NCBI GenBank assembly: GCA_964428805.1
Contig: CAYRZF010000105.1
Span: forward strand, 1 to 6,305
Direction: 5' to 3'
DNA: 6,305 nt
From: CAYRZF01 sp964428805
Lineage (GTDB): Bacteria > Methylomirabilota > Methylomirabilia > Rokubacteriales > CSP1-6
Shown here piece by piece: positions 1 to 5,644 of this stretch (position 1 is its first letter; the number at the start of each line of letters is the position of its first letter). Below the pieces are notes generated by a model. The model made no database searches, was not told the DNA's origin, and saw nothing but the letters and a program-made list of their open reading frames with translations. Position numbers and translations under genes: made by a program.

Positions 1-2
1 AC

Positions 3-407
3 GTGGACCGGATGGAGGAGAGCGCCTCGCTGTTCGAGTCCGACCTCCTGATCTGCGACTGGTCCTCTATGGCCATCGAGTACGCCCTGGGGCTCGGCAA
101 GCCGGTGTTGTTCGTCGATGTGCCGCCCCGCGTGCGGAACCCGAAGCACGCGGAGCTCGGTCTGGAGCCGCTGGAGGTGCGCACCCGCCGGGAGGTCGGC
201 ACCGTCCTGCCGCTCGACCGGCTGGCAGACGCGCCGCGGTATGTGGCGGAGCTGCTTCGCGGCGCGGGCGAGTTCCGGGAACGCAGTGCCGCGTTGCGAG
301 AAGAATGGGCATTCAACGTCGGCCGGAGCGTCGAGGCTGCGGCGCAGGAGATCGCGCGTATCGCTGACGAGCGAGTGGGCTCGGGCGCGCTGGGCCACAC
401 GGGATGA
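3..407 (+). CDS. CDP-glycerol glycerophosphotransferase-like protein, C-terminal fragment
   Basis: This is the 3' end of a gene that begins before the window. The frame is open from base 3 and ends at TGA 405-407, so the GTG at 3 is not a credible start. The visible 134 residues match the C-terminal, nucleotide-binding half of the CDP-glycerol:glycerophosphate glycerophosphotransferase family (TagB/TagF-like, GT-B fold). Residues 14-22 read DLLICDWSS, the counterpart of the family's 'D-x-x-I-T-D-Y-S-S' motif. A conserved helix and strand follow (EYALGLGKPVLFVDVP, 26-41), then R43 and NP. Known members transfer glycerol-3-phosphate from CDP-glycerol to a lipid-linked acceptor or growing polymer at the cytoplasmic membrane face. 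Gram-negative members often have unknown acceptors. The tail (from about residue 75) is helical and Ala/Arg-rich. The next gene starts 22 bases downstream, and the third gene overlaps that one, so an operon is likely. Another polymer-type glycosyltransferase of the same fold is possible because the N-terminal half is missing. Confidence 0.75.
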   Translation: MDRMEESASLFESDLLICDWSSMAIEYALGLGKPVLFVDVPPRVRNPKHAELGLEPLEVRTRREVGTVLPLDRLADAPRYVAELLRGAGEFRERSAALREEWAFNVGRSVEAAAQEIARIADERVGSGALGHTG

Positions 408-429
408 GCGCGGGGTGCCAGAGAGGCGG

Positions 430-2235
430 ATGGAGGTGAGCACGAGGAGGCGTCTGCTCCGCTGGGGGAGCTGGTTCGCCGTCGTGAACGCGGCGTGCCT
501 GGCGGTCGTCGGTCTGCGCTATCTCCGGCACTACTCCGCTCCCGCACCCTCAGTCGCCTGGTTGTACGCGGTCCTCGCCTGGGTGGGCCACTCGACCGCG
601 CTGGCCTACATCCCGTTCCTGCTGCTGCTCGTCCCCGTGACGGTGCTCGTCCCCTGGCCGCGCCTCGTTCTGCCTCTCGGCGTGTCGACGGCCAGCGCGG
701 GGCTCAGCCTCCTGCTTCTCGACAGCCTGGTCTTCGCGGAGAACCGGAACCATCTCAGCTCCCTGACGCTGGCCCTGCTGGCGCCGCAGACCTGGGCGTT
801 TGCGGCATTCTACCTGCTATCGTTCCTGGCCATCGAGGCGATGGTCGCAGTCTGGGTATGGCGGCGCTGCGCGCACCCGCCGAAGCGTCCGGTGGGTCGG
901 TATCTGGTGCTGGGGCTCGGGAGCTGCTTTCTGGCCAGCCATCTCATCCACGCGTGGGCCGACGCGCGGTACTACGTGCCGGTGACCTCTTTCTCCCACT
1001 ACCTCCCGCTGTACCAGCCGCTCACGGCCCCGGGGCTGCTGGCGAGACTCGGCCTCGTGGATCGGGAGCGGGCGCGCGAGCGAGGCCTCGCCGCGGGACT
1101 CGGCCGAGCACCGGACGGGGTGCTGAACTACCCGCTGGCCCCCCTGCGGTGCGGCGCCCCCTCCCCGCCGCTCAGCGTCCTGCTCGTCGTCATCGACGCG
1201 ATGCGCGCCGACGCCCTGACGCCGGAGGTCGCACCGAACCTCACCGAGTTCTCGCGCCGCGCGATCCGGTTCGACCAGCACTACAGCGGCGGGAATTCGT
1301 CGCGGGCCGGAATGTTTTCGCTGTTCTACGGGCTGCCCGCGACGTACTGGCCCGCCTTCGCCGGCATCGCTCGGCCACCCGCGCTGATGGACGTGTTCCA
1401 GCAGTACGGCTACCAACTCGGGTTGTTCGTCAGCGCGGGCATGGACCGCGCGGTCGGCCTCGAACGGACGGCTCTGGCCCGCGTGCCGAATCTGCGGCTG
1501 AGAACGGTCGCGCCCAGCGACCGCACCCATGAGAAGGACCGCATCCTGACCGATGAGTGGCACGACTGGCTCGACCGGCGGAACCCCTCGCAGCCGTTCT
1601 TCGGGTTCCTGTACTACGACGCCGCGCAGGTCAAGGACTCTCCCGACGACTACCGCCATCGGTTCCCAACCCCGCACGGAGCCTCGGAGCAGCAGCGCCA
1701 GTACGCCCGGTACCTGACCGCCGTGCACTACGTTGACTCCCTGGCCGGGCGCGTGCTCGCCGATCTCGAGCGGCGGGGACTGCTCGACCGCACCGTGGTC
1801 ATCGTCACGTCCGACCACGGCATGGAGTTCGACGAGAGCGGGCAGGGCTTCACGGGGCATGGCACGGCCTATAGCGGCTACCAGATGCACACGCCGTTCG
1901 TGCTGCGCTGGCCCGGGCGGCCGCCGGGGCGGGTCGTCCGCCGAACGTCCCACAACGACCTGGCGCCGACGCTGCTCGCCGAGCTGTTCGGCTGCACGAA
2001 TCCGCCATCCGACTACGCGAGCGGCCATGACCTGTTCTCCGACACGCAGTGGAACTGGCTCATCGCCTCGAGCTACAGCGACTTCGCTCTGATCGAGCCC
2101 GAACGGGTCACCGTTGCCTATCCGAGTGGTTACTATGAGATCCGCGACCGAGACTATCGTCTCGTCTCGAGCCCGGAGCTCCGGCCCGACGTGCTCCGGG
2201 CCGCGCTGCACGAGATGAGCCGGTTCTACCGATAA
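430..2235 (+). CDS. yejM: YejM/PbgA/LapC-like inner-membrane DUF3413 sulfatase-fold protein
   Basis: The predicted protein has 601 residues, close to E. coli YejM (586). Five hydrophobic helices (about 12-32, 46-74, 79-101, 122-144, 156-176) form the DUF3413 membrane domain. Family landmarks include RWGSWF near 11-16, LLLLDS at 94-99 and HAWADARYY at 174-182. An alkaline-phosphatase/sulfatase-type domain follows (about 250-560), probably periplasmic. In E. coli this protein controls LPS synthesis through LapB/FtsH and has lost its metal site. Here the site looks intact: D256 (VVIDAMR), the nucleophile position S290 (GGNSSRAG), D462-H463 (TSDHGMEF) and H477 (GHG). A phospho- or glycerophospho-transferase or hydrolase is therefore plausible. 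The Arg-Arg pair linked to lipid A binding in enteric YejM is replaced by P201-G202. ATG 430 was chosen because it follows GAGAGG (421-426) and starts just before TM1. An in-frame GTG at 415 is the alternative. The open frame back to 118 lies over the previous gene and is rejected. The stop TAA overlaps the ATG of the YidC gene by one base, suggesting translational coupling. Confidence 0.9.
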   Translation: MEVSTRRRLLRWGSWFAVVNAACLAVVGLRYLRHYSAPAPSVAWLYAVLAWVGHSTALAYIPFLLLLVPVTVLVPWPRLVLPLGVSTASAGLSLLLLDSLVFAENRNHLSSLTLALLAPQTWAFAAFYLLSFLAIEAMVAVWVWRRCAHPPKRPVGRYLVLGLGSCFLASHLIHAWADARYYVPVTSFSHYLPLYQPLTAPGLLARLGLVDRERARERGLAAGLGRAPDGVLNYPLAPLRCGAPSPPLSVLLVVIDAMRADALTPEVAPNLTEFSRRAIRFDQHYSGGNSSRAGMFSLFYGLPATYWPAFAGIARPPALMDVFQQYGYQLGLFVSAGMDRAVGLERTALARVPNLRLRTVAPSDRTHEKDRILTDEWHDWLDRRNPSQPFFGFLYYDAAQVKDSPDDYRHRFPTPHGASEQQRQYARYLTAVHYVDSLAGRVLADLERRGLLDRTVVIVTSDHGMEFDESGQGFTGHGTAYSGYQMHTPFVLRWPGRPPGRVVRRTSHNDLAPTLLAELFGCTNPPSDYASGHDLFSDTQWNWLIASSYSDFALIEPERVTVAYPSGYYEIRDRDYRLVSSPELRPDVLRAALHEMSRFYR

Positions 2236-3875
2236 TGCCCGTGCTTCGCCGGCGGAGACCGCCCCCGAGGGCCGGGCGCCGCTGCCGGCCGCGCGGCCGC
2301 CGAACGCTGCCCCTTCTCGGACTGCTCCTCCTCGTGTGCTCGACGGGCCTCCCCGTCTCAGCGGATGAAGCGGGCGACGACCGACTCCAGGTCACGACCG
2401 ACCGCCTCCAACTCGTGTTCTCCCTGAACGGCGCGAGCCCGGTTCTGTGGCGGGCCTGCTACCCGTCGTGTCAGGTGGCGGGCGTGGCGTCGGGGAAGTC
2501 GGTCCGCTTCACGAGCTACGAGGATCCGCCGCAGGCGCGGCTGATTCTCCGCGGCCCGGGTTCACGCCTGGATCTCGAGCGTCTGCGTTTCACCGCCGAC
2601 TTCACAGAGGACGGCCGCGCCCAAATCCTGACGTTCCAGTCCGAACTGCCGGTCGACGGCGTCCGGGTCGTGAAGTCGTTCGAGGTCTCCAAGCAGGGCT
2701 ACGAGGTTGTGATGACCGTGCGACTGCTCGGGCCGAACGCCGCTGCGTTCGCGGCGGACCGGCGCCTCGAGCTCGAGTTCAGCGCAGGCTATGGTCTGTT
2801 CCCGGCGCCCGCGGCCGGCTTCTCCGCGATCCTCGACGGCGTAAGGCGGGTCACCATCGCCGATGGCGACGTCCGCGTCCTCGGCGACGACAGCCGAGGT
2901 CCCACGCCCCTCCGCGCCGGCGACTGGGTGGGATTCCGCAGCCGGTTTTGGACCGTGCTCGTGCGCTCGGACGACGCGGTCGCCCTGGACCCGCGGCCCG
3001 GCGCGAGCCTCGCCCTGGTCCTCGCGCGCGAGCCCGAAGCGCTCTCATCGCGCTACATCTTCTACTCCGGGCCGGTGGAGCACTCGTCGCTCACCCGCAC
3101 GGACCCCGAGCTCGGACGGATGCTCTTCTCGGGGCTCTGGTTCTGGCTGCGCGCGTTGAGCCTCGCGCTCCTGTTCCTCCTGCGCGGGCTGACGGCGATC
3201 GTGGGCCATCCCGGGCCGTCCATCGTCGCCCTCGCGGTGACGGTTAAGATCCTGCTCTTGCCCCTGACCGCCGTGGCCGACCGCCTGCAGGATAACGTCA
3301 ACGCCACCAAGGCCCGGCTCCAGCCCCGCATCGACGCCGTCAAAGCGGCCCACCGAGGCGAGGAGCAAGCACGGCGCATCCTCGAGCTGTACCGTCAAGA
3401 GGGTGTCCACCCGCTTTACACCTTGAAGAGCCTGCTCGGCTTCCTGATCCTGCTTCCGGTGTTCATCGCCGTGTTCGACATGCTGGCGGAGGACTTCGAC
3501 ATCTACCGGGCGTCGTTCCTTTGGATCGAGGATCTGTCGCGGCCCGACGAGCTGCTCCCGCTGCCCGTGCGCCTCCCCTTCTTCGGTCGGCATCTGAACC
3601 TGCTGCCGTTCCTGATGAGTGGCATCGCGGTGGCGGCGTCGCTGCGGTTCGATTCGCCCATCCTGACGCCGCCCCTCGTGCGCAGGCAACGCAGGAACCT
3701 GGTGGGCATGGCCCTCCTGTTCTTCCTGCTCTTCTACACGTTCCCCGCCGGTATGGTCCTGTACTGGACGTCGACGAACGCTCTCCAGCTGGCTAGCCGG
3801 GAGCTGGGGCGGCTGCGACGGCGCCGGCCGAGCGCCCGCCCACCCGCGCAGTCCTCGCCCGAGAGGACCCGTTGA
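2235..3875 (+). CDS. yidC: YidC/Oxa1-family membrane protein insertase, divergent paralogue
   Basis: The protein has 546 residues, the usual size of diderm YidC. It has a basic N-terminus (about 23 residues, many Arg), a hydrophobic core (25-40) and a likely signal peptidase I site VSA|DE (43/44). The periplasmic beta-sandwich domain spans about 48-280. The Oxa1/YidC core follows: a first helix (about 297-325), a second with TVKILLLPLT (336-345), a charged cytoplasmic hairpin (LQPRIDAVKAAHRG...ELYRQEG), and helices at 400-416, 456-471 and 489-517 (last: FPAGMVLYW). K338 aligns with the groove Arg of E. coli YidC (R366), so the positive charge in the hydrophilic cavity is kept. The tail is Arg-rich. 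YidC inserts or folds inner-membrane proteins, alone or with Sec. The start ATG overlaps the upstream stop (TAATG). The locus is not the housekeeping rnpA-yidC-mnmE neighbourhood, and the motif after the hairpin (HPLYTLKSLLGF) departs from the usual NPL-G-C-L-P-x-x-x-Q. It is therefore probably a specialised second copy serving this envelope operon. That role is inference. Confidence 0.85.
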   Translation: MPVLRRRRPPPRAGRRCRPRGRRTLPLLGLLLLVCSTGLPVSADEAGDDRLQVTTDRLQLVFSLNGASPVLWRACYPSCQVAGVASGKSVRFTSYEDPPQARLILRGPGSRLDLERLRFTADFTEDGRAQILTFQSELPVDGVRVVKSFEVSKQGYEVVMTVRLLGPNAAAFAADRRLELEFSAGYGLFPAPAAGFSAILDGVRRVTIADGDVRVLGDDSRGPTPLRAGDWVGFRSRFWTVLVRSDDAVALDPRPGASLALVLAREPEALSSRYIFYSGPVEHSSLTRTDPELGRMLFSGLWFWLRALSLALLFLLRGLTAIVGHPGPSIVALAVTVKILLLPLTAVADRLQDNVNATKARLQPRIDAVKAAHRGEEQARRILELYRQEGVHPLYTLKSLLGFLILLPVFIAVFDMLAEDFDIYRASFLWIEDLSRPDELLPLPVRLPFFGRHLNLLPFLMSGIAVAASLRFDSPILTPPLVRRQRRNLVGMALLFFLLFYTFPAGMVLYWTSTNALQLASRELGRLRRRRPSARPPAQSSPERTR

Positions 3876-3889
3876 CTCCTGTAGCGCGT

Positions 3890-3989
3890 NNNNNNNNNNN
3901 NNNNNNNNNNNNNNNNNNNNNNNNNNNNNNNNNNNNNNNNNNNNNNNNNNNNNNNNNNNNNNNNNNNNNNNNNNNNNNNNNNNNNNNNN
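3890..3989. other. Assembly gap (100 N)
   Basis: Exactly 100 unresolved bases. This round number is the usual placeholder for a scaffold gap of unknown length. Only 14 bases (3876-3889) separate the YidC stop codon from the gap, and no terminator is visible in them. The true distance between the envelope genes and the threonine synthase/EF-G genes is unknown, and genes may be missing here. Confidence 0.97.
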
Positions 3990-4065
3990 GGCTGGCCTCT
4001 CGCTGACGTGGTGGCATACACTGCCCCACAAGAGCACCCAGGCGGTCGACGCCGCAGGAGGAGAG

Positions 4066-4248
4066 ATGGACGAGCGCGATCAATCGGTCGAAAGCAATGT
4101 CGTGCATCTGGCTATGGATCGCTTTTCCAGCAGTGGAGGGTCATTCTATCTGACAGGAGCCAAGGAGTTCCAATCCCGAAGGGGGCGCTTGCCCGCGGGG
4201 CGGGGGAGGGCTAGGATGATGGGGCCATGTGGCATGGGCAGGCCATGA
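4066..4248 (+). CDS. Possible small hypothetical protein, or 3' end of a gene entering from the gap
   Basis: A 60-codon frame from ATG 4066 to TGA 4246-4248. A strong purine-rich Shine-Dalgarno-like run (AGGAGGAGAG, 4056-4065) lies directly before the ATG, which is tight spacing. I do not recognise the product. It starts MDERDQSVESNVVHLAMDRF, has no clear membrane segment or motif, and turns into a Gly/Arg-rich low-complexity tail after about residue 38. The same frame is open upstream to the edge of the N gap (3991), adding 25 codons (AGLSLTWWHTLPHKS...) that look more like the local GC3-rich coding style. It could therefore equally be the end of a gene broken by the gap. From 4066 onward third-position G/C falls well below that of the neighbouring genes, and the Gly/Arg tail looks non-coding. 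Low confidence that any protein is made. Confidence 0.25.
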   Translation: MDERDQSVESNVVHLAMDRFSSSGGSFYLTGAKEFQSRRGRLPAGRGRARMMGPCGMGRP

Positions 4249-4255
4249 CTCGATC

Positions 4256-4368
4256 GCGCGCGGTTCGAGCGCGCACCCATGCCTCCGGCATGGGTACCCG
4301 GCCCGCGCAACCTTTGGGGGGAGGCATCCGGGTACCCGGGCCGAAGGCCTGGGTAGGGGCGTAGCCCC
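4256..4368 (+). promoter_or_regulatory. Cluster of four consecutive hairpins in the leader of the threonine synthase-like gene
   Basis: Four inverted repeats follow one another. Hairpin 1 pairs GCGCGC 4256-4261 with 4269-4274 across a 7-base loop. Hairpin 2 pairs ACCCATGCC 4275-4283 perfectly with 4287-4295 across loop TCC. Hairpin 3 pairs 4333-4342 with 4346-4355 (ten pairs, one G-U) across loop GAA. Hairpin 4 pairs GGGGC 4356-4360 with GCCCC 4364-4368 across loop GTA. Hairpins 1 and 2 abut, as do 3 and 4, and the last ends six bases before the ribosome binding site. No T-run follows, so a classical intrinsic terminator is not evident. The block could be a 5' UTR structure affecting translation or attenuation, or a mobile palindromic intergenic repeat. 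No known riboswitch class is recognised. Confidence 0.5.
4287..4343. repeat. Short imperfect direct repeat with GGGTACCC palindrome
   Basis: Two copies of GGCAT-(0 or 2 bases)-GGGTACCCGG-(C/G)-CCG lie at 4287-4305 and 4323-4343, with 38 bases between equivalent positions of the GGGTACCC core. Both cores are self-complementary, and the second is extended to the 12-base palindrome CCGGGTACCCGG (4328-4339). The repeat partly overlaps hairpins 2 and 3, so alternative pairings between copies are possible. It may be an operator pair or part of a palindromic repeat element. The sequence alone does not decide. Confidence 0.45.
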
Positions 4369-4373
4369 CCTCC

Positions 4374-4380
4374 GAGGAGG
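4374..4380 (+). promoter_or_regulatory. Shine-Dalgarno of the threonine synthase-like gene, possibly occluded
   Basis: GAGGAGG ends two bases before ATG 4383 and sets that start codon. The bases just upstream, CCTC at 4369-4372, can pair with GAGG at 4377-4380 across a four-base loop (CGAG). The ribosome binding site could thus be briefly masked by its own complement. Only four pairs are available, so the effect would be weak unless stacked on the preceding GGGGC/GCCCC hairpin. Confidence 0.5.
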
Positions 4381-4382
4381 CC

Positions 4383-5618
4383 ATGGGCTTCCTGAGCCAC
4401 GTCGAGTGCTCCGTTTGCGGAGCGGTTCACGACCCCAAGCAGCTCCTGACAGTCTGCGAGAAGTGCGGGCAGATGCTGGTGGCCCGCTACCACCTGGACC
4501 GGGTCGCCGCAGCGGTGACCAAGGAGGATCTCCGGAGCCGTCCGCCGGGGATGTACCGCTTCAGGGAGCTGACCCCGCTCGACGACGGTGAGGAGCCCGT
4601 TACGCTGGGCGAGGGTGGCACGCCCCTCCTGTCGCTGACGCGCCTCGGGGCTCACCTTGGTCTTCCTCATCTGTTGGCCAAGGACGAGGGCCAGAACCCG
4701 ACCGGCACGTTCAAGGCCCGCGGGCTGGGCATGGCGGTGACCAAGGCACGGACACTCGGGGTCAAAGGGCTCATGATCCCATCGGCGGGAAACGCCGGCG
4801 GAGCGGCGGCAGTGTACGGCACTCGCGCGGGGATCCCGGTGGTAGTAATCGTGCCTCGCGACACGCCGGCGGCGGCTGTGGCCGAGGCGATCCTGGCCGG
4901 CGCCCACGTCTTCACCATCGAGGGCACCATCGCCACCGCCGGCAAGGTCGTTGCCAACGTCGCCCCGGCCCTCGGCTGGTTCGACCTCTCTACCCTGAAA
5001 GAGCCCTATCGCCTGGAGGGAAAGAAGACCATGGGGCTGGAGCTGGCCGAGCAGCTCGGCTGGTCAGCGCCCGATATCCTTATTTATCCGACTGGCGGTG
5101 GCACGGGTCTGGTCGGAATCTGGAAGGCGTACCAGGAGCTGGTCGCGCTCGGGTGGGTGAAGGACCGGCCGCCACGGTTCGTTGCCGTCCAGGCGGAGGG
5201 ATGCGCCCCGGTGGTGAAGGCGTGGACCGAAAAATCTCCCGTCACGACGCCGTGGGAAAATCCCAGCACCCAGGCCCCCGGGCTCCGCGTTCCGTCGCCC
5301 TTCGCCGGGCGCCAGATGCTCCAAGTCCTGCGCGAAACCGACGGCGACGCGCTCGCGGTGTCAGAGGGTGACATCGTCCAGGCCCAGAAGCTCATGGCCC
5401 GCGTGGAGGGGATCTGGACAGCCCCCGAGGCCGCGGCGACACTGGCCGCCCTGCTCCGTCTCAGAGACGAGGGGCGACTGGACCGGCAGGGGAAGATCGT
5501 CCTGCTCCTGACCGGCGCGGGCATCAAGAACCCGCCGCCGTCCCTTCCGCCGCCGCTGGACGTGACCGGCCCGGAGACCACGCTCCTGGAGCGGGTTCAG
5601 GCAGCGCTCCGAGTCTAA
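4383..5618 (+). CDS. thrC: Threonine synthase-like PLP-dependent enzyme with N-terminal zinc ribbon
   Basis: The protein has 411 residues, typical of the compact bacterial/archaeal threonine synthases. A small zinc ribbon at the N-terminus has C9-x2-C12 and C25-x2-C28. The fold-type II PLP domain follows: NPTGTFKARG (105-114) carries the Schiff-base lysine K111, SAGNAG (134-139) carries the conserved Asn, GGGTG (238-242) is the phosphate-binding loop, and LLTGAGIK (375-382) is the C-terminal family signature. Threonine synthase converts O-phosphohomoserine to threonine and phosphate in the cytoplasm, the last step of threonine synthesis. One oddity is that the usual S/T-F-K-D-R-G reads TFKARG here (A112 instead of Asp), and GHG near the C-terminus reads GAG. 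A related specificity (cysteate synthase-like, or a threonine/serine lyase relative) cannot be excluded. The start is fixed by GAGGAGG at 4374-4380. Stop TAA lies 26 bases before the EF-G-like gene, so the two are probably co-transcribed. Confidence 0.83.
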   Translation: MGFLSHVECSVCGAVHDPKQLLTVCEKCGQMLVARYHLDRVAAAVTKEDLRSRPPGMYRFRELTPLDDGEEPVTLGEGGTPLLSLTRLGAHLGLPHLLAKDEGQNPTGTFKARGLGMAVTKARTLGVKGLMIPSAGNAGGAAAVYGTRAGIPVVVIVPRDTPAAAVAEAILAGAHVFTIEGTIATAGKVVANVAPALGWFDLSTLKEPYRLEGKKTMGLELAEQLGWSAPDILIYPTGGGTGLVGIWKAYQELVALGWVKDRPPRFVAVQAEGCAPVVKAWTEKSPVTTPWENPSTQAPGLRVPSPFAGRQMLQVLRETDGDALAVSEGDIVQAQKLMARVEGIWTAPEAAATLAALLRLRDEGRLDRQGKIVLLLTGAGIKNPPPSLPPPLDVTGPETTLLERVQAALRV

Positions 5619-5644
5619 CCCCACCGAGACCCTAGGAGGCACCG

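Noticed and set aside
118..429. N-terminal extension of the YejM-like frame
   Set aside because: It overlaps the recognisable end of the transferase gene in another frame, and the extra residues are Arg/Cys/Ser-rich without family similarity. ATG 430 matches the known N-terminus of the family.
495..1532. Overlapping + strand open frame of 345 codons
   Set aside because: It is out of frame with the YejM-like gene and gives a low-complexity Ala/Arg/Pro-rich translation typical of shadow frames in GC-rich DNA.
817..2211. Long antisense open frame (464 codons) on the - strand
   Set aside because: It lies wholly opposite the YejM-like gene, whose protein is clearly recognisable. High GC makes stop codons rare in the antisense frame, and the translation is Arg/Gln/Glu-rich without domains.
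2325..2345. Possible lipoprotein signal (cysteine after a Leu-rich core) in the YidC N-terminus
   Set aside because: The residue before Cys35 is Val, which does not fit a lipobox. VSA|DE at 43/44 is a better signal peptidase I site.
3045..4037. Long - strand open frame spanning the N gap
   Set aside because: The frame exists only because Ns carry no stop codons; the sequenced part is antisense to yidC.
4183..4194. GGGC-GCTT-GCCC hairpin as a terminator
   Set aside because: It has only four base pairs and no following T-run, so it is not a credible intrinsic terminator.
4262..4272. GGTTCGAGCGC resembling a tRNA T-loop
   Set aside because: There is no acceptor, D or anticodon stem at proper spacing on either side; the bases are the loop of a simple GCGCGC hairpin.
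4146..4907. 253-codon - strand frame over the thrC leader and gene
   Set aside because: It is antisense to the conserved zinc ribbon and PLP domain and has no recognisable motif.
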